From Proteus hauseri ATCC 700826 (GTDB lineage: Bacteria; Pseudomonadota; Gammaproteobacteria; Enterobacterales; Enterobacteriaceae): 64,000 nt of DNA. The notes under the pieces are model-generated. The model did no database searches. It saw only the letters and a program-made list of their open reading frames with translations, and was not told the DNA's origin. Made by a program: the position numbers and the translations under genes. This document shows, piece by piece, positions 17,771 through 27,572 of this stretch (position 1 is the stretch's first letter; each line of letters opens with the position of its first letter). Location of the stretch: NCBI RefSeq assembly GCF_001654965.1, contig NZ_LXEV01000028.1:1-64000 (forward strand), in the 5' to 3' direction.

Positions 17771-18510
17771 GAGTGAACCTCCTGCCATAATGCGGGTTGC
17801 CCCTGACCAAGTAATGGTTGTACGAATGCATCATCTAAGCCGAGATAGAACACTTGTGGCGCCGTACCACTTTCTGGTTTTAATACTTTTAATTCTTTTT
17901 CATGAGTGAGAAGCATTTTGCTTATCGTACTTGTTGGATCTTTCATATCGCCAATAATACGAGCACCACCGACACAAGATTCAACACAGGCAGGCAATAA
18001 GCCAACTTCTAGGCGATGAGCACAAAAGGTACATTTATCAGCTGTTTGCGTAGAGTGGTTAATAAAGCGGGCATCATAAGGGCAGGCTTGAACACAATAA
18101 GCACAACCGACACAACGTTCATTATCAACAACAACAATGCCATCTTTGCGTTGAAATGTGGCTTGAACGGGACAAACAGGAACACAAGGAGGCTCGTCAC
18201 AATGGTTACATAATCTTGGTAATAGGACGTTGGTAATTCCTTCCTGCCCCTTGATAGCAACCTGATATTGGTTTACTGTCGTTCTGAATTGCCCTTGTGG
18301 TGTCTGATTTTCAATATTACAACTCACTGTGCAAGACTGACATCCCACACAACGACGTAAATCAATCAGCATGCCATAACGTTTATCATCCGAACCTTCA
18401 CGACGCTCTGGTGATAACTTAATGCCTGCTTGCGCCAAAGGAACAAGCGAAGCACCTGCGGTAAGGACCCCTAATTGCTGTAAGAATTTTCGTTTTCCAA
18501 GATCCATATT
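17767..18510 (-). CDS. ttrB: Tetrathionate reductase iron-sulfur subunit TtrB
   Basis: TtrB carries electrons from TtrC to TtrA through four [4Fe-4S] clusters on the periplasmic side. The 247-aa protein shows all four cysteine groups: CVGCQSCTVSC, CNHCDEPPCVPVC, CVGCAYCVQAC and CTFC with CVESC. The Tat-like signal reads GKRKFLQQLGVLTAG, with Lys-Arg in place of Arg-Arg, as in Salmonella TtrB. GGAGA upstream of 18510 fixes the start. It is the first gene of ttrBCA, divergent from ttrSR. Confidence 0.96.
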   Translation of the reverse strand, partial: NMDLGKRKFLQQLGVLTAGASLVPLAQAGIKLSPERREGSDDKRYGMLIDLRRCVGCQSCTVSCNIENQTPQGQFRTTVNQYQVAIKGQEGITNVLLPRLCNHCDEPPCVPVCPVQATFQRKDGIVVVDNERCVGCAYCVQACPYDARFINHSTQTADKCTFCAHRLEVGLLPACVESCVGGARIIGDMKDPTSTISKMLLTHEKELKVLKPESGTAPQVFYLGLDDAFVQPLLGQGQPALWQEVHS

Positions 18511-18609
18511 TGTCTCCAGTATCACTCAGTAAATACATGTCGTAATGAGCGAAGGAAATAGAAAGTAAATGTTAAGGGCATTGTAAAAATTACCGAGGAA
18601 TTCACCTAT

Positions 18610-18651
18610 TGTGGTTTACCACATACTGGGTATGAAATTGATCCAAAACAA
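18610..18651. promoter_or_regulatory. Candidate TtrR operator and FNR-like site between ttrB and ttrS
   Basis: The 160-base divergent region contains the inverted repeat TGTGG-TTTA-CCACA (18610-18623) and an FNR-like TTGAT-CCAA-AACAA (18638-18651, nine of ten consensus bases). In Salmonella, ttrBCA expression needs phosphorylated TtrR and FNR. The assignment of each protein to its site is inference. Confidence 0.5.
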
Positions 18652-18670
18652 TATTTAACATTAGATATTT

Positions 18671-20428
18671 ATGAAGACAAAACAGACAATTGGGGTTAAG
18701 TACATCATAGCAATGTGGCTAACACTGCTATTTTTTTCATTTCCATTACATGCAAAAGAATGGACTGTTGGTGTATTAGCGTTACGAGGAGATGCCTCAA
18801 CTCAACGACATTGGCAACCGCTAATTGAAACACTTAACGAGCAATTTCCAACAGAAAACTTCACCTTGTTGCCATTAAATTTACAAGAAATGAAACAAGC
18901 TGTGGCGCAAAAAAATGTCGATTTCCTGCTCACAAATCCAGCCCAATTTGTCCAACTTGATAATGCTTTCCCGCTACGCTGGTTACTCTCTTTGCGTTCG
19001 AGCTATGAGCCAGATAACACCACTAGAAATGTTATCGGAAGCCTTATTTTAGTGCGTAATGACAGCGCAATAACATCAATTAATGAATTAATAGGAAAGC
19101 GCGTAGGAGCCATTGCACCAGATGCTTTTGGTGGTTATCTTTTAGGGTATAAAGCGCTAAGAGAAGAAGGGATTGATCCTGATAAAGATTTTACGTTACG
19201 TTTTTCTGGTTTTCCTGCTGACGCCCTACTTTACCAACTACGTGATAACGATATTAATGCTGCGATTATTCCTGTCTGTTTATTAGAAAATATGGATAAC
19301 GAAGGATTAATTCGTAAAAAAGATTTTCGGCCGCTTATCTCTTATGAAACCAAAACACCCTGTCTAACAAGTACCCCCCTTTACCCAAACTGGTCATTTG
19401 CGGCATTAGATACAGTACCGGATGAATTGGTCGATAAAGTAACGCGCACTCTACTTATGGATGAGAGTAAACCTAAAATGAAATGGGGAGCGCCAGCTTC
19501 TCATACCCAAGTGGAAAACTTATTAAGGGAAGTAAATCAACATCCACAACAAAGACAACTTTGGCAAGATGTAAAAATATGGGCAATTCAGCACCGTTTT
19601 ATTCTGGCACTCTCATTTTGTGGGGTGATTTTTTTGGTGCTAAACCAAGTATGGGTAAGCTATTTGGTTAGACGCAGAAGCCGTCAATTAGAACAAGCAC
19701 ATAATCGCTTAAGACAACACAAAGAAGAACTAGAACAAGCTCAGCGTTTGAATATTTTAGGTGAAATGGCATCAGGATTTGCTCATGAACTCAATCAACC
19801 GCTCTCAGCGATTAAAAGTTATGCTCAAGGTAGTGTGATCCGCTTACAAAAAGAGAACGAATCTCACCCTTTACTCCCCGCATTACAACAAATAGACAAA
19901 CAAGCTCAACGCGGTGCAGATATTATTAGAAACCTCCGTTTATGGGTTGGAAAACAATCGTCTAATATGGAAAGCATTCCCTTAGTAGAACAAAATATAG
20001 CCACTTGTATTCAACATATTTGGACATTATTACGAGTAGAAGAAAAATATCCTCAGGTATCACTGATCATCCATGTTGATGAACATGATACCCTATATCT
20101 ACCTGAGACATTATTAGAACAAATATTATCTAATTTAATTACTAATAGTCTGCAAGCTGGCACCAACACACTGAAAGTAAGTACACATAAAGCGCCTGAC
20201 AGATTATTAATTGTGATTGAAGATGATGCAGGTGGAATGAGCCACAGCCAACTTGAACAACCATTCTCACCTTTTCAAACCACAAAAGCAGAAGGACTTG
20301 GATTAGGTTTAGTGATTTGTCAGCGTTTATTACTCTCGCAAGGAGCTGATATTCATATTGATAATCAGACAAATGAAAATAATAAAATTGGATTAAAAAT
20401 TACCTTAATTTTCCCGAAAAAAAATTAA
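18671..20428 (+). CDS. ttrS: Tetrathionate sensor kinase TtrS
   Basis: TtrS senses tetrathionate and phosphorylates TtrR. The 585-aa protein has an N-terminal signal/membrane segment (about residues 9-28), a PhnD-like periplasmic binding domain (about 30-300, with WTVGVLALRGDAS and FLLTNPAQF), a second membrane segment (about 309-330), a coiled linker, then the kinase core. The phospho-acceptor is His372 in EMASGFAHELNQPLSAIK. The ATP-binding part carries NLITNSLQA, EDDAGGM and GLGLGLVICQ. It lies 13 bases before ttrR and is divergent from ttrBCA. Confidence 0.95.
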   Translation: MKTKQTIGVKYIIAMWLTLLFFSFPLHAKEWTVGVLALRGDASTQRHWQPLIETLNEQFPTENFTLLPLNLQEMKQAVAQKNVDFLLTNPAQFVQLDNAFPLRWLLSLRSSYEPDNTTRNVIGSLILVRNDSAITSINELIGKRVGAIAPDAFGGYLLGYKALREEGIDPDKDFTLRFSGFPADALLYQLRDNDINAAIIPVCLLENMDNEGLIRKKDFRPLISYETKTPCLTSTPLYPNWSFAALDTVPDELVDKVTRTLLMDESKPKMKWGAPASHTQVENLLREVNQHPQQRQLWQDVKIWAIQHRFILALSFCGVIFLVLNQVWVSYLVRRRSRQLEQAHNRLRQHKEELEQAQRLNILGEMASGFAHELNQPLSAIKSYAQGSVIRLQKENESHPLLPALQQIDKQAQRGADIIRNLRLWVGKQSSNMESIPLVEQNIATCIQHIWTLLRVEEKYPQVSLIIHVDEHDTLYLPETLLEQILSNLITNSLQAGTNTLKVSTHKAPDRLLIVIEDDAGGMSHSQLEQPFSPFQTTKAEGLGLGLVICQRLLLSQGADIHIDNQTNENNKIGLKITLIFPKKN

Positions 20429-20441
20429 TAACGGAGGAAAA

Positions 20442-21044
20442 ATGCCAACAATTCATCTTGTTGATGATGATCTGGCTGTTACTGATGCTTGCCAGTTTTT
20501 ATTAGAAAGCTTAGGTCATGCTGCGCATGTTTGGAATGATAGCGAGTTCTTTATTAACAATATCAATCTATATCAACCCGGTATCGTGCTATTAGATATG
20601 AGAATGCCTAAGCCTGATGGCAGACAAGTACATCAATATCTTATTGATAAACACAGCACACTTTCAGTGATATTCCTGACAGGCCATGGGGATATTCCAA
20701 TGGCTGTTGAAGAAATAAAAAAAGGTGCTATCGATTTTTTACAAAAACCTGTTGATAGTAGTGCTCTGCTTTCAGCGCTTGATGCTGCATTTAATGATAC
20801 AAAATCACGCTTTAGCGCACATGAAATTCGTCGTCGTTATGCCTCTTTAACCCCTAGAGAAAAAGATATTGCTCATTACGTTATTCAAGGATTAATGAAT
20901 AGAGAAATTGCTCAAGTCGCTTGTGTTTCTATTCGTACTGTTGAAGTTCATCGAGCAAAAGTCATGGAAAAAATGGCGGCAAAAAATATTGCTGAATTAG
21001 TCACTGCACTGCAAGGTATCGATATTTTCGCACCTAATTTATAA
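20442..21044 (+). CDS. ttrR: Tetrathionate response regulator TtrR
   Basis: The 200-aa FixJ-type response regulator has an intact receiver (acidic VDDD near residue 8, phospho-acceptor Asp52 in LLDMRMPKPDG, Lys in FLQKPVD) and a LuxR-type DNA-binding domain (LTPREKDIAHYVIQGLMNRE, then VSIRTVEVHRAKVMEKM). GGAGG precedes its start. It is paired with ttrS and should activate ttrBCA when tetrathionate is present. Confidence 0.96.
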   Translation: MPTIHLVDDDLAVTDACQFLLESLGHAAHVWNDSEFFINNINLYQPGIVLLDMRMPKPDGRQVHQYLIDKHSTLSVIFLTGHGDIPMAVEEIKKGAIDFLQKPVDSSALLSALDAAFNDTKSRFSAHEIRRRYASLTPREKDIAHYVIQGLMNREIAQVACVSIRTVEVHRAKVMEKMAAKNIAELVTALQGIDIFAPNL

Positions 21045-21117
21045 CAAAATTTCTGATCCTCAGTAAAAAGTGTCACAATATAGAATATTCATTGGAAAAT
21101 AGTAAATAGATAGGCTC

Positions 21118-22059
21118 ATGATAAAGTCACCCCCATTTAAAGCATCATTTCTACAGCCAAAATATTGGCTGACTTGGTTTGGGATTGGCGTACTCTACCT
21201 TCTGGTTTTGTTACCCTATCCTGTAATTTATTGGTTAGGCACCCGACTAGGCCGTTTATCTAAAGTTTTTTTAAAAAAACGTGTACAAATCGCAGAACGC
21301 AATATTGAGCTTTGTTTTCCACAAATGCCCAAAAATGAGCGCGAAGCGTTATTAAATAAAAACTTTGAATCTGTTGGTATGGGTCTATTTGAAACTGGAA
21401 TGGCTTGGTTCTGGCCTGACTGGCGCGTTAAACGCTGGTTTAAAGTTAGTGGTGTAGAAAATATTTACAACGTCAAAGAAACAGGGCAAGGGATCTTACT
21501 TATTGGGATCCACTTCCTTACTCTTGAACTTGGTGCTCGTATTTTTGGTATATATAACCCCGGTGTTGGTGTGTATCGCCCTAACGACAACCCAGTAATG
21601 GATTGGCTACAAACATGGGGTCGTATTCGTTCCAATAAATATATGATTGATAGAAAAGATATCAAAGGTATGCTGCGTGGTTTAAAAGCGGGTGAAATTA
21701 TCTGGTATGCGCCAGACCACGATTACGGCCCTCGTAAAAGTGTTTTTGTCCCTTTATTTGCAGTGGAAAAAGCAGCAACAATCACAGGAACATATATTTT
21801 GGCACGAGTTAGTAACCCAGCGATTGTTCCCTTCACACCTAAACGCTTACCAGAAGCTAAAGGCTATGAACTTATCATTTCACCCGCTATTGCTGATTTT
21901 CCTCTTGATAGTGAAGAAAGCAGTGCTATAGCAATGAATAAGGTGATTGAGAAAGAAATTTTACGAGCACCCGATCAATACATGTGGTTACATCGTCGCT
22001 TTAAAACACGCCCAGAGGGCGAACCCTCTTTATATAATGAGATAAAAAAAGTACACTAA
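21118..22059 (+). CDS. lpxL: Kdo2-lipid IVA lauroyltransferase (LpxL family)
   Basis: This inner-membrane enzyme adds a secondary acyl chain to Kdo2-lipid IVA in lipid A synthesis. The 313-aa product follows E. coli LpxL closely: [20 protein letters not shown] membrane anchor, [11 protein letters not shown], the catalytic HX4E motif in [47 protein letters not shown] and the end [19 protein letters not shown]. The cold-induced paralogue LpxP is similar, so the exact acyl chain cannot be told from the sequence. It follows ttrR by 73 bases but has its own role. Confidence 0.93.
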   Translation: MIKSPPFKASFLQPKYWLTWFGIGVLYLLVLLPYPVIYWLGTRLGRLSKVFLKKRVQIAERNIELCFPQMPKNEREALLNKNFESVGMGLFETGMAWFWPDWRVKRWFKVSGVENIYNVKETGQGILLIGIHFLTLELGARIFGIYNPGVGVYRPNDNPVMDWLQTWGRIRSNKYMIDRKDIKGMLRGLKAGEIIWYAPDHDYGPRKSVFVPLFAVEKAATITGTYILARVSNPAIVPFTPKRLPEAKGYELIISPAIADFPLDSEESSAIAMNKVIEKEILRAPDQYMWLHRRFKTRPEGEPSLYNEIKKVH

Positions 22060-22326
22060 TACACAAAGTGGCTGTTTTTAATAAAAAAAGCAGCCACTTA
22101 AAAATATAACCATTATTTAAATACAACAATAATAAAAGTACTAACAGCACAAACGTAAACTCCTGCAAAACACATTATAAGAGCAAGACCTATCGCCCTT
22201 ATTCTGTATCATGGCTATATTCTTATTCATAAGAAAACAGATAAATAACAGCCACAACGATGTGTTTGCTGCTATTTTTGCCTATGTTCTCAATTTATCC
22301 TTCATTTTCTTGGCTAAAGGAGTGAC

Positions 22327-23535
22327 ATGAATCTAAAACCTCGAAATAACTCTTGGAAACGCAATCTTTATGTTGTCTGGTTCGGTTGTTTTCTAACTGG
22401 TGCCGGTTTTAGTTTAATCATGCCTTTTTTACCTCTTTATGTAGAAGAACTAGGTATTACCGATCATGAAGAATTAAACCTTTGGACGGGTGTTGCTTTT
22501 AGTATTACATTTCTATTTTCTGCTATTGCTGCGCCTTTTTGGGGAAAATTATCCGATAGAAAAGGCAGAAAATTAATGCTACTACGCTCAGCTCTTGGCA
22601 TGGCGATAGTAATGGTACTAACTGGTTTTGCACAAAATATTTGGCATTTACTTATTTTACGAGCCTTGCTCGGTGTATTAGGTGGCTTTGTTCCTAATGC
22701 TAATGCATTAATTGCAACGCAAGTTCCTGTTAAGAAAAGTGGTTGGGCATTAGGAACCCTCTCAACGGGCGCGGTTAGCGGTGCATTAATTGGACCATTA
22801 ATTGGCGGAATGCTTGCCGACCTTTATGGCTTACGTCCCGTATTCTTTATTACTTCTGCTGTTTTATTTATTTGCTTTTTAGTCACTCTCTTTTTTGTTA
22901 GCGAAAATTTCACGCCTGTATCTAAAAAAGACGCCTTATCAACACAACAAGTTTTTTCATCACTTAAAAATAAACGACTCGTTATCTGTTTATTTTTCAC
23001 TACAATGATTATTCAAGTCGCTACTGGCTCAGTAACCCCGATATTAACACTTTATATTCGTGATTTGAGTGGCTCTGTCGCTAATCTTGCTTTTATTAGT
23101 GGCGTTGTTGCCTCTGTTCCTGGTATTGCCGCATTAATTAGTGCCCCCCGATTTGGTAAATTAGGCGATAGAATTGGCCCAGATAAAGTGCTTATTTTTA
23201 CTTTAGGACTCTCTATTTTTATGCTCATTCCCATGGCTTTAGTACAAAATTACTGGGAATTAGGTGCATTAAGATTCTTATTAGGCGCGGTTAATGCGGC
23301 AATGTTACCTGCTGTACAAACACTTATTCTTTATAACATTACACCAGCGATTGCTGGTCGAATATTCAGCTACAATCAGGCGTTAAGAGATGTAGGAAAT
23401 GTTACTGGACCGTTAATGGGTGCATTTGTCGCGGCCAGCTATGGTTTTAGAGCTGTTTTTTATTTCACCGCTGCCGTTGTATTTTTTAATCTTATTTATT
23501 CCTGGATTAGCTTTAGCAAGCCTTCAAACAAGTAG
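22327..23535 (+). CDS. mdtG: MdtG-like major facilitator efflux pump
   Basis: The 402-aa transporter has twelve hydrophobic segments and the DHA1-family loop [17 protein letters not shown] between segments 2 and 3. It matches E. coli MdtG (YceE) from the N-terminal [20 protein letters not shown] onward, including [19 protein letters not shown]. In E. coli overexpression gives fosfomycin and deoxycholate resistance; physiological substrates are unknown. GGAG upstream supports the ATG at 22327. Confidence 0.92.
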   Translation: MNLKPRNNSWKRNLYVVWFGCFLTGAGFSLIMPFLPLYVEELGITDHEELNLWTGVAFSITFLFSAIAAPFWGKLSDRKGRKLMLLRSALGMAIVMVLTGFAQNIWHLLILRALLGVLGGFVPNANALIATQVPVKKSGWALGTLSTGAVSGALIGPLIGGMLADLYGLRPVFFITSAVLFICFLVTLFFVSENFTPVSKKDALSTQQVFSSLKNKRLVICLFFTTMIIQVATGSVTPILTLYIRDLSGSVANLAFISGVVASVPGIAALISAPRFGKLGDRIGPDKVLIFTLGLSIFMLIPMALVQNYWELGALRFLLGAVNAAMLPAVQTLILYNITPAIAGRIFSYNQALRDVGNVTGPLMGAFVAASYGFRAVFYFTAAVVFFNLIYSWISFSKPSNK

Positions 23536-23955
23536 TCAAAAAAACCACAAATAAGACAAGTTAATAGTTTTTTTACTACAAAAAATTACACTTTTGCGCT
23601 TAAAGCCCTAATTGTTATTTTTTTTCTTATGTATTTTATAAATTATTGTTTATTAAGAAAATTCCTAAGCACAATTTATTCCCTCTTATAAATTTTTCTT
23701 GCCCTTTTTTTTCAAAAAATAGCAAGTTTAACTATTGTAAAATGAGATTTTTATCGACTTTTGCACCAAAAAATGGTTTATAAAGTATTAAATATGCTTT
23801 TAGTCACTTACTCGCGCTAAAAGTATGTTAAAAATATATTAATTAAATGCAGTAGCAATTGATAACAGAATGAAATCGTTTTGTTTTGCCACCTGCTGTT
23901 ATTTTGTTCTTTTTACTTGCAAACAACCTGTAGAGGTTTTATTTGGGATTTTAAG

Positions 23956-25491
23956 ATGCAATCTACTCACTCAAAATCAAGCCGAACTTTCTTTGGCCAT
24001 CCTTATCCGCTTAGCTCCCTCTTCTTTACCGAAATGTGGGAACGTTTTTCATTCTACGGTATTCGCCCATTATTAATCTTATTTATGGCGGCAACTGTTT
24101 ATGATGGAGGCATGAATATCCCCAGAGAGCAGGCTTCTGCTATTGTCGGGATTTTCGCTGGTGGTGTTTACTTAACATCACTACCTGGTGGTTGGTTGGC
24201 TGATAACTGGTTAGGGCAGCGTTTAGCTGTTTGGTACGGCTCAATTTTTATTGCCTTAGGGCATCTTTCTATCGCGCTGTCTGCGTTTTGGTCACAAGAC
24301 CTGTTCTTTATCGGTTTATTATTTATCGTATTAGGAACCGGGTTATTTAAAACTTGTGTCACCGTAATGGTCGGAACCCTGTATAAAAAAGATGATACAC
24401 GCCGAGATGGTGGTTTCTCTTTATTTTACATGGGTATTAATATGGGCTCCTTTATTGCACCTCTTATCACGGGCTGGTTAGTTCGCGATTATGGCTGGCA
24501 TTGGGGCTTTGGTATTGGTGGTATTGGTATGCTTGTCGCATTACTGATTTTCCGCTTCTATGCAGTACCGACAATGCGCCGTTTCGATAGTGAAGTAGGC
24601 TTAGATTCAAGCTGGGATCGCCCTACTGTTGTCCGCCGTAATGTTGCTCAATGGGTAATGGCATTATCTGTGGTACTTATTGGCATTGTGGCATTAATCA
24701 TATCTGGCGTTATTCCGTTTAATCCGGTATTAGTCGCAAACTTTATGGTTTATGTCATTTCAGGCAGTGTGATTGCTTATTTTATCTATTTATTCCTATT
24801 TGCTGGATTAAGTAGCAGTGACCGTTCACGCTTATTTGTCTGTTTCCTATTATTGGTTTCAGCAGCACTTTTCTGGTCTGCATTTGAGCAAAAGCCAACA
24901 TCATTTAACTTGTTCGCTAATGACTACACCAATTTAAACTTTATGGGATTTGAGATCCCGGCTGTTTGGTTCCAGTCTGTAAACGCGCTGTTTATTATTA
25001 TTCTCGCGCCAATATTCAGTTGGTTATGGCCGATGATGGCGCGTAGAAATCTGAATTTAAGCAGCATGACTAAGTTTGTCATTGGTATTTTATTTGCTGC
25101 TGGCGGATTTACCGTCATGATGTATGCATCTGAAAGTGTTATCGCCACAGGTGAAGGTGTATCACCACTGTGGTTAATCTCTAGTATATTTTTACTGACT
25201 TTAGGAGAACTATGCTTAAGCCCTATTGGACTTGCTACCATGACTATTTTAGCACCCGCTAAAATGCGTGGTCAGGTAATGGGTTTATGGTTCTGCGCAA
25301 GTGCACTAGGTAACTTAGCAGCGGGTCTTATGGGGGGTAATATTCGCCCAGATAAACTTGATGTTATGCCTGACTTCTTCTCTCACGTTTCTATTGCGCT
25401 GGTAATTTGTGCAGTTGCTCTGTCTGCGTTAATTATCCCTGTACGCAAATTATTACAAAGTGCAGATAATAAAGAAAAAGCAGATGCTTAA
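23956..25491 (+). CDS. POT-family di-/tripeptide:proton symporter
   Basis: The 511-aa protein (from MQSTHSKSSR) is a proton-dependent oligopeptide transporter with 13-14 hydrophobic segments. It shows the family signatures TEMWERFSFYGIRPLLILFM (the ExxER-type motif of segment 1), a FYMGINMGSFIAPLITG stretch and FSAFEQKP-like FWSAFEQKPTSFNLF. Reading frames open upstream of 23956 are shadows; the N-terminus of family members fits 23956, though the ribosome binding site is weak. It is not close enough to any one of DtpA-D to assign a symbol. The 420 bases upstream (23536-23955) hold no other recognised feature. Confidence 0.88.
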   Translation: MQSTHSKSSRTFFGHPYPLSSLFFTEMWERFSFYGIRPLLILFMAATVYDGGMNIPREQASAIVGIFAGGVYLTSLPGGWLADNWLGQRLAVWYGSIFIALGHLSIALSAFWSQDLFFIGLLFIVLGTGLFKTCVTVMVGTLYKKDDTRRDGGFSLFYMGINMGSFIAPLITGWLVRDYGWHWGFGIGGIGMLVALLIFRFYAVPTMRRFDSEVGLDSSWDRPTVVRRNVAQWVMALSVVLIGIVALIISGVIPFNPVLVANFMVYVISGSVIAYFIYLFLFAGLSSSDRSRLFVCFLLLVSAALFWSAFEQKPTSFNLFANDYTNLNFMGFEIPAVWFQSVNALFIIILAPIFSWLWPMMARRNLNLSSMTKFVIGILFAAGGFTVMMYASESVIATGEGVSPLWLISSIFLLTLGELCLSPIGLATMTILAPAKMRGQVMGLWFCASALGNLAAGLMGGNIRPDKLDVMPDFFSHVSIALVICAVALSALIIPVRKLLQSADNKEKADA

Positions 25492-25501
25492 TTAACCTCT
25501 T

Positions 25502-25536
25502 AAGCCATGCCTTATTATTAGGCATGGCTTTTTGTT
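25502..25536 (+). terminator. Terminator of the peptide transporter gene
   Basis: AAGCCATGCC pairs perfectly with GGCATGGCTT around a nine-base loop, followed by TTTGTTTT. Confidence 0.92.
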
Positions 25537-25616
25537 TTGATTGCGGCTTCTCTATAAAACACTTAATCTCATTACCTTATTATTTATTGTTTATTGTTTA
25601 TGAATAAGGTGATTTT

Positions 25617-26396
25617 ATGGCTGTTCTTCCTATCTATTATGTCAATGCCTTTTCTTCTACCTCTTTTTCAGGAAACCCCGCAGCCGTTATTCTTTTAGAT
25701 ACATGGCTTCCTGACTCCACATTATTAACCTTAGCCGGTGAAATTAATTTACCAGAAACCGCTTTTTTAGTTGGTGATCATATTCGTTGGTTTACACCTA
25801 AAATCGAAGTGCCATTATGTGGCCATGCGACTATTGCTACCGCTTTTGTGTTAAAGACAATAAAACAATCACCAGCGTCTTTATTTAAATTTAATTCTCT
25901 TTCTGGAAAGCTTTCTGTTTCTTGTCACTCATCAAGCTTTACGCTTGATTTTCCACAAATATCAGCAACTAAAAATGAACATATAAAAGCACAGCTTGAA
26001 TCAGATTTAGCGATTAAAATAGATGAAGTTTGGATCTCTCATGATAGATACACTTGTTTTGTTTCTGATCCAGAAACAGTTATTAACTATCAGCCTAATT
26101 TTGACAAAATAATTCAATTACCTTTACCTGGAGTCATATTAACGGCGAAAGGCTACGCACCCTTTGATTTTATTTCACGCTTTTTTGCCCCTAAAAAGGG
26201 TGTTAATGAAGATCCCGTTACTGGTACATCTCATTGTGTATTAGCACCTATTTGGGGAGAAAAACTGAATAAAACACAATTAAATGCCCGGCAAGTTTCA
26301 AAAAGAGGTGGAAATATATTTTGTGAACTAAAGAATAAACGTATCTTGCTTACCGGAGAAGCGGCACTCTTTTTACAAGGCAGTATTACTTTTTAA
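25617..26396 (+). CDS. PhzF-family isomerase/epimerase
   Basis: The 259-aa product has the two-lobed diaminopimelate-epimerase-like fold of the PhzF family. Signatures are YVNAFSSTSFSGNPAAV at the start, the catalytic glutamate in LPETAFL (about residue 46), PLCGHATIATA and the second-lobe motif GVNEDPVTGTSHCVLAP. Members isomerise small carboxylic substrates; this one is not linked to phenazine genes, so the substrate is unknown. It stands between two unrelated genes. Confidence 0.9.
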   Translation: MAVLPIYYVNAFSSTSFSGNPAAVILLDTWLPDSTLLTLAGEINLPETAFLVGDHIRWFTPKIEVPLCGHATIATAFVLKTIKQSPASLFKFNSLSGKLSVSCHSSSFTLDFPQISATKNEHIKAQLESDLAIKIDEVWISHDRYTCFVSDPETVINYQPNFDKIIQLPLPGVILTAKGYAPFDFISRFFAPKKGVNEDPVTGTSHCVLAPIWGEKLNKTQLNARQVSKRGGNIFCELKNKRILLTGEAALFLQGSITF

Positions 26397-26501
26397 TGAC
26401 AAACACCATTATCATCCCTTCATCTACTTTGCTTTCATTTTTCTCTATTTTATACTGTGGGGATATTATTCCCTACGGTATCAAAATAAGGTTTTATCGT
26501 T

Positions 26502-26912
26502 ATGTCCATTGCTGATTTATCACCTGAGTTACAAAATAAAATCAAAAATTCAGTAACACGTGTTTCTAAAGTTATTTTCCCGACAACAACTAATCACCAC
26601 TCTACACTTTTTGGTGGCACTGCATTAGCATGGATGGATGAGGTTTCTTTTATTACAGCAACACGTTTTAGCCGTAAGCGTTTAGTTACAGTATCCACCG
26701 AAAAAATAAACTTTAACCACCCTATTCCATCAGGCACTATTATTGAACTTGTTGGTGAAGTGATACGCGTTGGTAGAACAAGTTTAACGGTTAATGTTTC
26801 TATCTTTCTTGAAGATATGTACGCTGAAGGGCGCGAAGAAGTCATTCATGGACAGTTTAATTTTGTTGCTGTTGACAATAATGGTAAACCAACACCATTA
26901 ATCGATAAATAA
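26502..26912 (+). CDS. Hotdog-fold acyl-CoA thioesterase (YciA-like)
   Basis: The 136-aa protein has the single hotdog domain of acyl-CoA hydrolases: VIFPTTTNHHSTLFGGTALAWMDEVSFITATRF with the catalytic GG-x-ALAWMDE helix, then VTVSTEKINFNHPIPSGTII. It hydrolyses acyl-CoA to free acid and CoA in the cytoplasm; chain preference cannot be read. It begins with an N-terminal helix longer than YciA, so the symbol is withheld. Confidence 0.88.
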   Translation: MSIADLSPELQNKIKNSVTRVSKVIFPTTTNHHSTLFGGTALAWMDEVSFITATRFSRKRLVTVSTEKINFNHPIPSGTIIELVGEVIRVGRTSLTVNVSIFLEDMYAEGREEVIHGQFNFVAVDNNGKPTPLIDK

Positions 26913-27101
26913 CGCTTAATAAAGACAATAAATTTTCTTTTAAATTAAATTATCTTAAAAAAGAGTTGTTTTATATTAACCATATAGATATTTACGTAAT
27001 AATACTAAATCAGAACCATAAGACATCATGTGCACTTTTCACCCAATGAAAAATTCACAATAAAATCAATAAGTAAACCAATTACTCACATATAAGACAA
27101 G

Positions 27102-27128
27102 AGTTATCCACAGTTAATGTGGATAACT
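27102..27128. repeat. Inverted pair of perfect DnaA boxes
   Basis: AGTTATCCACA and its exact complement lie around GTTAA. Each arm contains a consensus DnaA 9-mer (TTATCCACA at 27104-27112; its complement at 27118-27126). The element can also fold as an 11-bp stem with a five-base loop, but has no T-run. Confidence 0.8.
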
Positions 27129-27143
27129 AGCGCCAGAAAATAA

Positions 27144-27455
27144 TCACAATACACAGATTTTTATTACTTCAAATTCAACCTGACAAACAGTTAACTTCAT
27201 ACCTACCAAAGCACTTTCTGCAATAACAATATCCATATGATGGGAATAGTTTCGACATATATCCAGTGCTAATTCAATAGAAGGCTCGATTAATAATATC
27301 GTACTTATCCTATCAAGCTCTGGAATATCGTAGTATTCTGAATCAATAGTAAAAATAGGATTATTTTGAGCTATTTCTAATACCTTATCTGCTGCGGCTT
27401 TATTTACTCTCACTTGTTTTATTAAATCACCACCACCAGAATAAAGATAAATCAT
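27144..27455 (-). CDS. Small protein of unknown function
   Basis: The 103-aa product from MIYLYSGGGDLIKQVRVNKA has no signal peptide or membrane segment. It alternates hydrophobic and charged residues (ISTILLIEPSIELALDICRN, then HHMDIVIAESALVGMKLTVC), suggesting a compact alpha/beta fold. The start at 27455 is preferred because GGAAAA lies just upstream. It is separate from the adhesin gene that follows it upstream. I do not recognise the family. Confidence 0.7.
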   Translation of the reverse strand: MIYLYSGGGDLIKQVRVNKAAADKVLEIAQNNPIFTIDSEYYDIPELDRISTILLIEPSIELALDICRNYSHHMDIVIAESALVGMKLTVCQVEFEVIKICVL

Positions 27456-27572
27456 TATTTTTTCCAAACTAAACAAAGGTTGTAATACTTATTATCCTCG
27501 TATTATAAACCAAAGCCAATCTTTAGATAAAAAGCTACAACCTTACACTTAGCGAGTATTTATTAAATTTGG

